DNA of 64,000 nucleotides from Lacticaseibacillus pabuli (GTDB lineage Bacteria; Bacillota; Bacilli; Lactobacillales; Lactobacillaceae): positions 806,001 through 870,000 of the forward strand of contig NZ_CP117884.1 in the NCBI RefSeq assembly GCF_028736235.1, read 5' to 3'. The notes under the pieces are model-generated. The model saw only the letters and a list, made by a program, of their open reading frames with translations. It was not told where the DNA came from and did no database searches. Positions 17,566-26,757 of this stretch are shown in pieces (the stretch's first letter is position 1; each line of letters opens with the position of its first letter). A program made the position numbers and the translations under genes.

Positions 17566-18586
17566 AGACGAATTGATTTTGGCATTTGAATCCAGCTGTG
17601 ATGAAACTTCCGTCGCGGTTGTGAAGAACGGCGACGTGATTTTGAGTAACATTATCGCGACCCAGATCAATAGCCACAAGCGTTTTGGTGGCGTTGTGCC
17701 AGAAGTGGCCAGCCGCCATCACGTTGAAGAAATCACTATGATTATTGACGACGCCTTGACCGAAGCCGGTGTTTCATACGACGACCTCGATGCCGTTGCC
17801 GTGACGTACGGTCCCGGTCTCGTAGGGTCACTGCTGGTCGGTGTTGAAGCGGCCAAGACGCTCGCTTGGGCACACCATCTGCCACTCATTCCAGTCAACC
17901 ACATGGCGGGCCACATTTACGCTGCCGCCTTTGTGCAGAAGCTAGAGTACCCACTGCTGGCCCTGATGGTGTCCGGTGGTCATACCGAACTCGTGATGCT
18001 TACGGCGCCCGGTGAATTTTCAATCATCGGTGAAACCCGTGACGATGCCGCCGGTGAAGCTTATGACAAGGTTGGCCGTGTCCTGGGGATTACTTACCCA
18101 GCCGGCAAGGAAATTGACCGCTTAGCACACATCGGTAAGGATACGTTCCATTTCCCACGTGCGATGAGCGATTCGGACAATCTTGATTTCAGTTTCAGTG
18201 GGCTCAAGTCCGCGTTCATCAACACGAAGCACCACGCGGATCAGCTGGGTGAGACGCTGAGTCGTGAAGACCTAGCAGCTAGCTTCCAGGCGGCAGTGGT
18301 TGATGTCTTGGTCGAAAAGACGATGCATGCGCTGGCAATGCACCCTGTTAAGCAGTTGGTTGTCGCCGGCGGGGTTGCCGCAAACCAAGGCTTACGTGAG
18401 GCGTTGAGTGCCCGTCTGGCCGTTGACATGCCGGATGTCGAAATGATTGTGCCACCACTGCGGCTATGCGGTGACAATGGGGCAATGGTCGGTGCCGCAG
18501 CGCACATTATGCGGGCAAAGCACGTGTTCGCGGATGAGACGCTGAACGCCAATCCAAACCTGAACTTTGACCGTGCAAATGTTTAA
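17558..18586 (+). CDS. tsaD: tRNA N6-adenosine threonylcarbamoyltransferase
   Basis: A 342-residue Kae1/TsaD catalytic subunit of t6A synthesis. [13 protein letters not shown] at the N-terminus, the metal-binding HMAGHIYA (~residues 111-118), the phosphate loop VSGGHTELV and the third-site region [11 protein letters not shown] are all present. The ATG at 17558 is eight bases after AAAAGGGG. Length is typical. Confidence 0.96.
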   Translation: MAKDELILAFESSCDETSVAVVKNGDVILSNIIATQINSHKRFGGVVPEVASRHHVEEITMIIDDALTEAGVSYDDLDAVAVTYGPGLVGSLLVGVEAAKTLAWAHHLPLIPVNHMAGHIYAAAFVQKLEYPLLALMVSGGHTELVMLTAPGEFSIIGETRDDAAGEAYDKVGRVLGITYPAGKEIDRLAHIGKDTFHFPRAMSDSDNLDFSFSGLKSAFINTKHHADQLGETLSREDLAASFQAAVVDVLVEKTMHALAMHPVKQLVVAGGVAANQGLREALSARLAVDMPDVEMIVPPLRLCGDNGAMVGAAAHIMRAKHVFADETLNANPNLNFDRANV

Positions 18587-18617
18587 CGACAACTAAGCGG
18601 CATTTGTCCGAATCACC

Positions 18618-18646
18618 TTGAAATGTGAATGGGCTTATTTAATAAT
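18618..18646 (+). promoter_or_regulatory. Promoter of the osmoprotectant transporter operon
   Basis: TTGAAA (18618-18623) and AATAAT (18641-18646) are 17 bp apart. The predicted start point near 18653 lies before, not after, the terminator hairpin at 18658. Confidence 0.6.
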
Positions 18647-18657
18647 GAGCATAAGGG

Positions 18658-18712
18658 CGGGACCCTGAAGTCGAGCTGTGATATTTGCTGACTTCGGGAT
18701 CCCGTTTTGTCT
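18658..18712 (+). terminator. Terminator hairpin in the opu leader (possible attenuator)
   Basis: CGGGACCCTGAAGTC (18658-18672) pairs with GACTTCGGGATCCCG (18690-18704) with one bulge on each side, then TTTTGTCTTT. It can end tsaD transcripts, but it also lies inside the leader made from the promoter at 18618, so it may attenuate the transporter operon. Confidence 0.75.
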
Positions 18713-18734
18713 TTATGCGAAAGAGGGTGCGCAC

Positions 18735-20267
18735 TTGAATGCACTTATAACCACCTTAGTTGACAGGCGTCACGATTTGGTTGCAGCGACGGGTCAACAC
18801 CTAAGTATCGCTTTGATTGCGCTGTTAATCGCGATGGTGATTGCCATGCCACTCGCGTATTTCACGAGTACGCGCCGCAAATCCGCGACCGTGTTGTTAC
18901 AGGCGGCCAGTGTCTTGCAGACCATTCCGTCACTGGCGCTGTTGGGATTACTTATCCCCATTGTTGGGATTGGCACCGTGCCCGCGGTCATCGCACTCGT
19001 TATTTATGCCTTGCTACCCATCTATCAAAATACCTATTTGGGGTTAACCTCAGTTGATCCGGCACTCATTGAAGCGGCGAATGCTTTTGGCATGCGCCGG
19101 TGGCAACGGCTCCTGAAGCTAGAGCTACCACTCGCCGCACCCACTATTTTAGGCGGGATTCGCACCGCCTTAGTTATGATTATCGGGACGGCCACCCTGG
19201 CTGCCTTGATTGGTGCAGGTGGTTTGGGGTCCTTTATTCTCCTCGGGATTGACCGCAACGACACGAGCCTCATTATCATCGGGGCCGTTGCGTCTGCGCT
19301 CCTCGCATTGATTTTGAGTGGCATCTTGAGCTTTCTAGCCAAGCACCACTGGCAGTGGACCGCTGCGCTAGTTGCCCTCATCGTGATTGGCTGGGGTGGT
19401 AGTGCTGTCTTTGCTTCACGCGCTCCCGAAACAGTTACGATTGCTGGCAAGCTGGGTAGTGAGCCCTCAATTCTAATTAATATGTACAAGGAATTAATTC
19501 AGCAAGATAATCCGCGCGTGCAGGTTAATCTGAAGGATAACTTCGGTAAAACGAGTTTCCTGTTCTCAGCGCTGAAGAACGGCGACGTGGATGTATACCC
19601 TGAATTCACCGGGACGGTGCTGGAGACTCTTGTCAAGGTTCCCAAGGCTGAGGCAAACCAACCGCGCAATTCGCAGCAGACTTATCAGCTTGCCAAGAAG
19701 CTGCTCAGCCAGCAGGACAACATGACCTTCTTGCGGCCGATGCGCTATGAGAACACTTATGCGCTGGCCGTGCCACAAAAATTTGCCAAGGATAATCACA
19801 TCCGGACCATTTCTGATTTACACAAAATGACCGGCAAACTCAAGGGAGGGTTCACGCTTGAATTCATCGACCGGGATGACGGTTTGCGCGGAATTGAAAA
19901 GCGCTACAACCTGAACATTCCGCACAGTAGTTTCGAACCAGCACTGCGTTACGCGGCCGTCGCGGACAATCGGGTGAATGTCGTGGATGCTTATTCAACG
20001 GATAGCGAGCTAGTTCGCTACAAACTGCAGGTTTTGCGCGACGACAAGTCACTCTTCCCATCTTACCGCGGTGCACCTCTGATGCGGGCGGATTGGGCCA
20101 AGCATCATCCCGCCATTGTGAAGAGCTTGAACAAACTGGCTGGTCACATCACGGAAGAACAAATGCAACACATGAATTATGAGGTCAACGTTCAAAAGAA
20201 ACAGCCAAAGACCGTTGCCCGCCATTATCTGCAACAGCACGGCTTGCTCAAGAAGGGAGGCCGATAG
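18735..20267 (+). CDS. Osmoprotectant ABC transporter permease fused to substrate-binding domain
   Basis: A 510-residue fusion. Residues ~1-215 are a binding-protein-dependent permease with five or six hydrophobic segments and the coupling region EAANAFGMRRWQRLLKLELP. Residues ~235-510 are a glycine betaine/choline/carnitine-binding domain of the OpuC type (GKLGSEPSILINMYKELI, DVYPEFTGTVL, and YEN). This fused form is usual in lactobacilli. The likely start is TTG 18735 after AGAGGGTG; the earlier in-frame GTG (18678) lies inside the terminator hairpin. It pairs with the ATPase 2 bp downstream. The exact substrate is inferred. Confidence 0.88.
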   Translation: MNALITTLVDRRHDLVAATGQHLSIALIALLIAMVIAMPLAYFTSTRRKSATVLLQAASVLQTIPSLALLGLLIPIVGIGTVPAVIALVIYALLPIYQNTYLGLTSVDPALIEAANAFGMRRWQRLLKLELPLAAPTILGGIRTALVMIIGTATLAALIGAGGLGSFILLGIDRNDTSLIIIGAVASALLALILSGILSFLAKHHWQWTAALVALIVIGWGGSAVFASRAPETVTIAGKLGSEPSILINMYKELIQQDNPRVQVNLKDNFGKTSFLFSALKNGDVDVYPEFTGTVLETLVKVPKAEANQPRNSQQTYQLAKKLLSQQDNMTFLRPMRYENTYALAVPQKFAKDNHIRTISDLHKMTGKLKGGFTLEFIDRDDGLRGIEKRYNLNIPHSSFEPALRYAAVADNRVNVVDAYSTDSELVRYKLQVLRDDKSLFPSYRGAPLMRADWAKHHPAIVKSLNKLAGHITEEQMQHMNYEVNVQKKQPKTVARHYLQQHGLLKKGGR

Positions 20268-20269
20268 TC

Positions 20270-21220
20270 ATGGCAGAAAACATTATTCAGTTTCGTCACG
20301 TGCACAAGGGGTTCGAAAGCGAGGACGTGATTTCTGATCTCAACCTCGACATTCCTGAAAAAGGAATCTTTGTCCTTGTCGGCCCCTCTGGTAGTGGGAA
20401 GACGACCACGCTGAAGATGATTAACCGGCTCCAAGACGTTGATGGTGGTGTCATTACCTTTATGGGCAAGGACATCAAGCACTACGATTTGCGCAAACTC
20501 CGTTGGCAAATCGGTTACGTGCTCCAGCAAATTGCGCTGTTCCCAAACTTGACGGTGCGGCAAAACATCAACCTCATTCCCGAAATGCAGCACATGGATG
20601 CCGCTGAAAAACGGGAGCGCGGTGACCGGCTACTCAATGCCGTCGGGTTGCCACCCGAGTCATACAACCAGCGTTACCCACGCGAGCTCTCTGGTGGGGA
20701 AGCCCAACGTGTCGGCATCGTCCGTGCCTTCATCGCAGGGGCGCAAACGATTCTAATGGATGAACCCTTTAGTGCGCTGGATCCACTCTCACGTCGTCAA
20801 CTGCAGGACCTGGTACTGAGTCTGCAGGAAAAGTTGCAAAAGACGATTGTGTTTGTCACACATGACATGCAAGAGGCGCTGAAACTCGGTGATCAAATTG
20901 CGGTGATGCACAATGGCCGAATTGAGCAACAGGGTAAACCAGAAGATATTCTGACCCATCCTGCCAGCCAATTTGTCGCCAGCTTCTTTGTTGGGGCGCA
21001 CGAAACGAGTCCGCAAAACACCCTGGGCGAGTTGATTGCCGCGGGTTGCGCGCAGGCCGTTCCCGCGACAAAGGATTATGTACCAGCGAAAACCCAGTTA
21101 TCGATGGTTTTGCCTGAGCTGAGTCGCGGCGAACGCGTGACTTTCCGGCTGGAAGACGCGTACTATGAAATTGATGCCGCACGCGTGTTACACTTTCTAT
21201 TTCCAGATTCTGTCGAGTAA
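20270..21220 (+). CDS. Osmoprotectant ABC transporter ATP-binding protein
   Basis: A 316-residue ATPase powering the fused permease/binding protein just upstream. It has Walker A GPSGSGKTTT (~residues 38-47), the signature LSGGEAQRVG, Walker B ILMDEPFSALD and the switch His in VTHDMQEA. The C-terminal ~70 residues are not the tandem CBS pair that senses ionic strength in OpuA/OpuCA, so osmotic sensing may lie elsewhere. Confidence 0.9.
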   Translation: MAENIIQFRHVHKGFESEDVISDLNLDIPEKGIFVLVGPSGSGKTTTLKMINRLQDVDGGVITFMGKDIKHYDLRKLRWQIGYVLQQIALFPNLTVRQNINLIPEMQHMDAAEKRERGDRLLNAVGLPPESYNQRYPRELSGGEAQRVGIVRAFIAGAQTILMDEPFSALDPLSRRQLQDLVLSLQEKLQKTIVFVTHDMQEALKLGDQIAVMHNGRIEQQGKPEDILTHPASQFVASFFVGAHETSPQNTLGELIAAGCAQAVPATKDYVPAKTQLSMVLPELSRGERVTFRLEDAYYEIDAARVLHFLFPDSVE

Positions 21221-21253
21221 TAGTCTAAAGTTCCGAATTCAGGGAGGTACATT

Positions 21254-22591
21254 ATGGCTTACGATTACGATACAGTGATTATTGGCGGCGGCCCAGGGGG
21301 TCTCGCTGCAGCGTATGGATTGAACGACCGACAGCACGTGGCCATTGTCGAGAACAATCTTTGGGGCGGTACTTGCCCAAACTTTGGTTGTGATCCCAAG
21401 AAGATTCTGTACGGGGTGGTTGAACATAAGCGCCTTGCGCAAAACTTTAGCGACAAGGGGATTCAGTCGGTACCTGATATCGACTGGGGCAAGATGATGG
21501 CGTTCAAGCGTAGTTACACGGACATGGTGCCTGGTGGGACTAAGTCTGGTCTGAAGGCTAGCAACATCGATGCCATTGAAGGCAGTGCGACGTTTTCTGA
21601 CGCACACACAATCACGGTGGCTGGCCGGCAGATTACTGCGGACAACTTTGTCATCGCGACTGGCGCCTTTCCCGCACGCTTGGACATCCCAGGTAAAGAA
21701 TTGTTTGAGACGAGTAATGATTTCCTCGATCAGCGCGTTCAGCCCAAACAGATTGCCATCGTGGGTGCTGGCTACGTGGCGACTGAGATTGCTAACATTG
21801 CGGTGACCGCCGGCGTTAAGGTTGACTTGTATCAGCACAACGACCGGATCTTGCGTGATTATCCTGAAGCCTTCACGAAGAAACTGGTTGCGATTCTGAG
21901 TGCTAAGGGTGTGAACTTCCACTGGAATACCAACGTGACCCGCTTGGCTCAGGCTGACCGCGGCGTTGAGCTCACGACGAACCAGGGCGACGATGTCATT
22001 TACGAACACGTCTACACTGCCGTTGGTCGTCCTGCGAACACGACTGATTTGAAGCTATGTGCAGCCGGCGTCAATACCGACCGGCGCGGGGCCATTCAGG
22101 TGGATGAACATATGCGTAGCAGCGCACCAAACATCTATGCGGTTGGGGATGTGGTGTCATCTGCCATGCCAAAGCTGACACCAGTGGCCTCATTTACGGG
22201 TCGTTACGTCGCGGGTGCCATCCTTGGCGACGATGCGACAATCAGCTTGCCGCCAATTCCGCACACTGTATTCGCTGGCCCCGAGCTTGGTAAAGTCGGG
22301 GTTTCACTCGATGATGCCGCGGCGCAGCCCGAGCACTTTACGGTGTCGACGCAGCAGGTTGGCAGCTGGTACACCTACATGCGTTTAGCCGATAAGGACG
22401 CGATGGTGGCGACGGTGACGGACAAGAAGAGCGGCCAACTCGTGGGGGCAACCGTTCTAGCAACGAACGCTGAGGAGCTTGTTAACTACTTCACAGAGAT
22501 CATTGCCGATCAGAAGCCGGCTAGTATGCTGGGTAAGCACATTATGGTTTACCCAAGTGTCGCGAGCGACCTAGGCTATTTCTACAACTAA
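21254..22591 (+). CDS. FAD-dependent pyridine nucleotide-disulfide oxidoreductase
   Basis: A 445-residue flavoprotein of the glutathione reductase/dihydrolipoamide dehydrogenase family. It has the FAD-binding GGGPGGLAAA, a redox disulfide in GGTCPNFGCDPKK (~residues 36-48), the NAD(P)-binding GAGYVATEIA and the FAD-contacting YAVGDV. The C-terminal dimer interface ends HIMVYPSVASDLGYF, not the canonical HPTxxE that supplies the catalytic His base, so the natural reaction is uncertain. A good AGGGAGG precedes the start. It is followed by its own terminator. Confidence 0.88.
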   Translation: MAYDYDTVIIGGGPGGLAAAYGLNDRQHVAIVENNLWGGTCPNFGCDPKKILYGVVEHKRLAQNFSDKGIQSVPDIDWGKMMAFKRSYTDMVPGGTKSGLKASNIDAIEGSATFSDAHTITVAGRQITADNFVIATGAFPARLDIPGKELFETSNDFLDQRVQPKQIAIVGAGYVATEIANIAVTAGVKVDLYQHNDRILRDYPEAFTKKLVAILSAKGVNFHWNTNVTRLAQADRGVELTTNQGDDVIYEHVYTAVGRPANTTDLKLCAAGVNTDRRGAIQVDEHMRSSAPNIYAVGDVVSSAMPKLTPVASFTGRYVAGAILGDDATISLPPIPHTVFAGPELGKVGVSLDDAAAQPEHFTVSTQQVGSWYTYMRLADKDAMVATVTDKKSGQLVGATVLATNAEELVNYFTEIIADQKPASMLGKHIMVYPSVASDLGYFYN

Positions 22592-22603
22592 TGCACATCA
22601 GCA

Positions 22604-22629
22604 AGGACCGTCGCGCACGGTCCTTTTTG
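22604..22629 (+). terminator. Terminator of the oxidoreductase gene
   Basis: AGGACCGT (22604-22611) pairs with ACGGTCCT (22617-22624), then TTTTTG. Confidence 0.85.
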
Positions 22630-22632
22630 TAT

Positions 22633-22691
22633 GAAACAGCTGTTTCCGCTTTCATAAGATGAGTTTCGTGATATGATTAACGATGAACTCA
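22633..22691 (+). promoter_or_regulatory. Promoter and candidate operators of the LacI-HAD operon
   Basis: TTTCAT (22650-22655) and TATGAT (22672-22677) are 16 bp apart. Immediately upstream is a perfect 14-bp palindrome, GAAACAGCTGTTTC (22633-22646), of the size bound by LacI-family dimers. A second inverted repeat (ATGAGTT near 22659, AACTCAT near 22685) surrounds the -10 box. Either could mediate autoregulation. Confidence 0.55.
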
Positions 22692-22707
22692 TTTGGAGGT
22701 GGACACT

Positions 22708-23646
22708 TTGGCCACGATTCACGACGTTGCGCGCATATCTGGTTATTCGCTAGGTACTGTGTCGAATGTTATCAATCATCCACAAAATGTGGCACCAGCA
22801 ACCCGTGCGCGTGTTGAGGCCGTCATGGCAGACTTGGACTATACGCCCAACGCGAATGCGCGCAATCTATCGCTGGGACATAACCGCAATATCGGGGTGG
22901 TGCTACCGAATAGCACACTCCCGTATTTTGCACACATCATCGATGGCATCATGCAGGCCGCCTTTCCGACAGGATATCGCATTACCTTGCTGCCAACGAA
23001 TTATGACGAGAACCAGGAATTGCAGTACCTGCGTGAACTTCAGCAGAAGTCCTACGCAGGCCTTATTTTTGTGTCACGGCAGATTGCGTTGGCTCAGCTG
23101 CAAAGTCAGAGCGCCGGCCATCAGTTAGTGGTTTGTGAGGACGTGGGGGATGTTGCCTTGTCCTCGGTGTACACGGATCGCTTGCCTACATACGAAGACG
23201 CGTTTCGTTGGATTCAGAAGCAAGGCTACCGCGACGTTGCGGTATTGACCCAGCGGAGCCCAGCCGATAGTCAGACTAGCGCTGATCTAGTTACGGCTTA
23301 CCGCAGCGTTTTTGGCCACGATCTGCCTGATGACCGCCTGCGCTTAGGGGTCATGACGGCGCGCGACGGGTATGACGTTGCCCAGTACTTTATGACGGCG
23401 CACGCGCCAGTTGACTTTATCTTCGCAAACGGCGACGATATTGCTGCGGGGGTTTACTTGGCATACCACGATGCAAAGCGTGAAATGCCTGGCTTGCTCG
23501 GCACTGAAAATCAGTTGACCAGCCGGCTCCTTAAGTTCCCGACGATTAATCATCACCTGAGTACGATTGGCCACGTTGCGTTTAACTTGGCTGTGCGCGC
23601 TGGGGTGCGGCACCAATTAATTAAGTCAGATTTTTTAGTCCATTAA
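22708..23646 (+). CDS. LacI family transcriptional regulator
   Basis: A 312-residue sugar-responsive-type regulator. An N-terminal helix-turn-helix reads TIHDVARISGYSLGTVSNVIN and is followed by the hinge region NARNLSLG, then a periplasmic-binding-protein-like effector domain. The TTG at 22708 is eight bases after GGAGG; an earlier in-frame TTG contains that site. Its partner gene, a HAD phosphatase, follows after 26 bp, suggesting control of sugar-phosphate or similar metabolism. The effector is unknown. Confidence 0.88.
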   Translation: MATIHDVARISGYSLGTVSNVINHPQNVAPATRARVEAVMADLDYTPNANARNLSLGHNRNIGVVLPNSTLPYFAHIIDGIMQAAFPTGYRITLLPTNYDENQELQYLRELQQKSYAGLIFVSRQIALAQLQSQSAGHQLVVCEDVGDVALSSVYTDRLPTYEDAFRWIQKQGYRDVAVLTQRSPADSQTSADLVTAYRSVFGHDLPDDRLRLGVMTARDGYDVAQYFMTAHAPVDFIFANGDDIAAGVYLAYHDAKREMPGLLGTENQLTSRLLKFPTINHHLSTIGHVAFNLAVRAGVRHQLIKSDFLVH

Positions 23647-23672
23647 CGTTAAATTTGGGGGATTATGGATTC

Positions 23673-24440
23673 ATGCAAAAGAAACTAGCAGTATTCGATA
23701 TTGATGGTACCTTGCTCAACAGTCGCGATCAGGTGCTACCCAGCACGCTGGCGGCCATCAAGCGGCTCCACGAGCTGGGTGTCCACACGGCGATTGCGAC
23801 CGGCCGGAATTATAAGATGGCACGCTGGGTGATTGAAGCGGCCGACATTCATGACTACGTGGTTTGCAACGGTAGCGCCATTTACGTTCAGGACAAGCTC
23901 GCCACGCAGCGCTACTTGGACAAAGATGAGGCCCGGATGGTTAACGAATTTACCCGCAAGATGGGTACCAATTTCTTGGCCGAATCCGCGGATGAACTTT
24001 ACGCCGATGTCGCCCCTGACCCAGAGCTGGCGTCAGTACTCAGCGGTTGCCACACGCAAGTCCTGCATGAACCGGGTTATGCGTTCAAGCAGCCCATTGT
24101 GCAAGGCCTCGCGCTACTCACGCCAGAGCAAGAGGCGCAGGCGCCACACTTTAAGTCCCTGCATTTCAAACGCTTCGATGACCGGGGTGTGGATGTCATT
24201 CCGCGCGACGGGAACAAAGCAAAATCTGTCCTCAAGCTGGCAGATCGGCTCGGCGTCAATAATGCGAACATCGTCGCGTTTGGGGATAACCAAAACGATA
24301 AGGAAATGTTGACCGCAGTTGGCACAGGCATCGCCATGGGTCACGCTGATGACAATGTCAAGGCGGCTGCAAACTGGGTAACCGGTGATATGGATAGTGA
24401 TGGGATTGCCACTGGTCTGAAACACGTCGGTTGGCTATAG
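23673..24440 (+). CDS. HAD superfamily hydrolase, Cof-type
   Basis: A 255-residue phosphatase of the Cof/YidA subgroup. Motif I is FDIDGTLLN (Asp nucleophile and acid/base, residues ~7-15), motif II lies around AIATGRN, motif III uses the Lys in NKAKSVL and motif IV is FGDNQNDKEML. The cap is the type IIB insert. The start chosen is ATG 23673 after GGGGGA. It is cotranscribed with the LacI-type gene. Substrate is likely a phosphosugar or other small phosphoester. Confidence 0.88.
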   Translation: MQKKLAVFDIDGTLLNSRDQVLPSTLAAIKRLHELGVHTAIATGRNYKMARWVIEAADIHDYVVCNGSAIYVQDKLATQRYLDKDEARMVNEFTRKMGTNFLAESADELYADVAPDPELASVLSGCHTQVLHEPGYAFKQPIVQGLALLTPEQEAQAPHFKSLHFKRFDDRGVDVIPRDGNKAKSVLKLADRLGVNNANIVAFGDNQNDKEMLTAVGTGIAMGHADDNVKAAANWVTGDMDSDGIATGLKHVGWL

Positions 24441-24445
24441 ACACC

Positions 24446-24486
24446 AAAAAGACCAATCTGGCAACCGTGTCAGATTGGTCTTTTTA
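24446..24486. terminator. Bidirectional terminator between HAD and ABC-F genes
   Basis: AAAAAGACCAATCTG (24446-24460) is the exact complement of CAGATTGGTCTTTTT (24471-24485), giving U-runs in both directions for two convergent genes. Confidence 0.92.
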
Positions 24487-24492
24487 AGTGGT

Positions 24493-26442
24493 CTAATCGC
24501 CGAGTTTGGCGTTAAAGTCTTCGAGTTCGAGTGAGGCATTTTCCCATTCGTCCTCGGCTTCAGAGAGCTGGGTGCTGATGGCATCGAGCTCTTTTTGCAT
24601 GTCCTGAAGTTTAAGGGCACTAGCCGCGTTCTCGGGCTTGGCCATCTCGGTCTCAATGGCAGTCTGTTGATTCGTCAGGTCGTCAACTTGGCTTTCGGCG
24701 TCATCAACCCGCCGTTGCAATTTGCGTTGGGCACGTTGCTCGTCCTTAGATGCCTGGTAAGCCTTGTTTGCGGCGCTCGGTTGATTGGCACTACTGCTAC
24801 TAGTCGTTGCTGCATCCGCGTCCGACTGGGGCGCAATCTTTTCCTGGTAGTAGTCCCAGTTTCCCAGGTAGGTGGTACTACCCTTGGGACTGATGGCGAC
24901 AGTACGCTGCGCGAGGGCGTTGATGAAGTAGCGGTCATGGGAGACGAACAAGACGGTGCCATCGAAGTCAGCTAGTGCGGCTTCGAGGACTTCCTTACTG
25001 TTAATGTCCAAATGGTTCGTAGGCTCGTCCAGAATTAAGAAGTTGTCATGGTTGAGTGCCAGTTTGGTTAGGGTCAGACGCGCCTTCTGACCACCTGAGA
25101 GGGCGGCCACAGGTTTGTCGACATCTTCTGCCGTGAGCAGGAACGCCGCCAATGCGGAGCGAATCTCGCGCTCTGGCATGGTGGGGTGCTGGCTCCAGAC
25201 TTCCTCGAGCACGGTATTCTTCGGATTCAAGTTTTGTTGCTCTTGATCGTAGTAGCCCGGCGTGACGTTCGTGCCAAACTTAGAGGTTCCAGTTTTGAAC
25301 GGAATTTTGCCAAGCACACTCTTGAGCAGGGTAGATTTGCCGACACCGTTTGGCCCGACAATGGCAATGCGTTCGCCCTTGTGGATTTCAAAGTCGATTG
25401 GTCCTGCCATCACTGGGCCATCCGCATAGCCGACGCTCGCATCGCTGACGGTTAATACAACGTTACCGCTTTGTTTAGCAGCAGAGAAGCGGAAATGGGC
25501 ACTGGCGTCACCAGTTGGCTTAGCCAAGCGGTCAATCTTTTCCAGCTGCTTGCGCCGGCTTTGTGCGCGCTTGGTTGAACTGGCACGGACGATGTTCTTG
25601 TCGACGAAGTCCTGCAACTTGTTAATTTCTTCCTGCTGCTTGTTGTAGGCCTTCCACGCGAGTTCCAGGTTTGCCGCGCGCTGCTGGCGATATTCCGTGT
25701 AGTTGCCATGGTAGTGCGTGGCACCGTTGGGACTCAGCTCGTAAACTTCGCTGACCGTGTGATCCAGGAAGTACTGGTCATGGCTGACGATGAGAATCGC
25801 GCCAGGATAACCTTTGAGGTAGCCTTCCAGCCAGGTCAGGGTATCGATGTCCAGGTGGTTCGTCGGTTCATCCAAGATGATGAGATCGTGCTTCGCAAGT
25901 AACATCTTGGCGAGTGCTAGGCGGCTACGTTCACCACCGGAGAGGGTGGCAATCTTGTCGTGGAAGCGACTTTCTGGGAAGTTGAATCCTGCCAGCACGT
26001 TACGAATTTCTGCTTCGTAGCCGTAACCACCGGCCTCGCGAAAATCATGTGCGAGTTGTTCATAACGCGTCATGGTTTCGTCGTAGCGTTTCTTGTCCTC
26101 GAGCAGGGCAGGATCCGCGATTTCGGCTTCCATTTCGTGCACACGCTTTTCTTGCGCACGCAGTTCTTTAAAGCCGTCCAGCATTTCGGCATATATTTCC
26201 TTATCCGAATCCAGACCGGAATTTTGTGCTAAATAGCCGATGGACATGCCTTTTTTGTAAGTCATGTGCCCGTAGTCAGGGTCGGCGTCGCCAGTCAAAA
26301 TGTGCAACAGGGTGGTTTTCCCAATCCCGTTAGGTCCGACCAGGGCGACGCGGCCGCCTTCTTGCACCTGCAAATTAATATGGGTGAACAGGTCCACGCC
26401 GTCGAATGCGCGACCGACGTCCTGTGCTTGGAGTAGTATCAC
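24493..26442 (-). CDS. ABC-F family ribosome-associated ATPase
   Basis: A 649-residue protein with two ABC domains and no membrane segments. Walker A sites are GPNGIGKTTL (~residue 36) and GPNGVGKSTL; signature motifs are LSGGERSRLAL and LSGGQKARLTL; Walker B sites are both followed by EPTNHLD. The interdomain linker (the P-site tRNA interaction motif) and the C-terminal coiled coil (~560-649) are both present, as in YdiF/Uup-type factors that rescue or tune translation. GTG 26442 is preceded by GGGAGG. Resistance function is not implied by the sequence. Confidence 0.92.
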   Translation of the reverse strand: MILLQAQDVGRAFDGVDLFTHINLQVQEGGRVALVGPNGIGKTTLLHILTGDADPDYGHMTYKKGMSIGYLAQNSGLDSDKEIYAEMLDGFKELRAQEKRVHEMEAEIADPALLEDKKRYDETMTRYEQLAHDFREAGGYGYEAEIRNVLAGFNFPESRFHDKIATLSGGERSRLALAKMLLAKHDLIILDEPTNHLDIDTLTWLEGYLKGYPGAILIVSHDQYFLDHTVSEVYELSPNGATHYHGNYTEYRQQRAANLELAWKAYNKQQEEINKLQDFVDKNIVRASSTKRAQSRRKQLEKIDRLAKPTGDASAHFRFSAAKQSGNVVLTVSDASVGYADGPVMAGPIDFEIHKGERIAIVGPNGVGKSTLLKSVLGKIPFKTGTSKFGTNVTPGYYDQEQQNLNPKNTVLEEVWSQHPTMPEREIRSALAAFLLTAEDVDKPVAALSGGQKARLTLTKLALNHDNFLILDEPTNHLDINSKEVLEAALADFDGTVLFVSHDRYFINALAQRTVAISPKGSTTYLGNWDYYQEKIAPQSDADAATTSSSSANQPSAANKAYQASKDEQRAQRKLQRRVDDAESQVDDLTNQQTAIETEMAKPENAASALKLQDMQKELDAISTQLSEAEDEWENASLELEDFNAKLGD

Positions 26443-26757
26443 GATGTTTCCTCCCGAAAAATTGTCTATCTACTAATATACCACAGACACTGGAGCCGTT
26501 TGCTGCCGAAACTAGCGCGTCCTTGTTTGTGAAAGGATAGATATCACAAGCAAACCCAAAACCACTAAAAAAATTCTCTTAAAAATAACGACAGAACCGA
26601 CTGACCAGCTAGGTTGCGGCACTAGGGCGCCATCGCGTCCAAAAAACCGCTGTAATAAAAATGCAAGCGCTTGAATTATTACCGAATTCCGTGTACTATG
26701 GGCGTAGATTTAGAACGAACCACTTAGATAGTGAACCACTGAACGGAGGCGGTTGAT
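26443..26757. promoter_or_regulatory. Divergent regulatory region between the ABC-F gene and rex
   Basis: For rex, TTGAAT (26671-26676) and TACTAT (26694-26699) are 17 bp apart. The palindrome CAAGCGCTTG (26664-26673) overlaps its -35 box and partly resembles a CcpA cre site. On the minus strand an extended -10 (TGGTATATT, complement of ~26475-26483) may serve the ABC-F gene. A TTGTGA/TCACAA pair (26527-26532, 26544-26549) with an 11-bp gap resembles a Rex operator but the spacing is wrong. Confidence 0.55.

Noticed and set aside
21239..22009. A 256-codon minus-strand frame opposite the oxidoreductase gene
   Set aside because: It lies opposite a clear flavoprotein gene and has no recognisable domain; it is a shadow frame.
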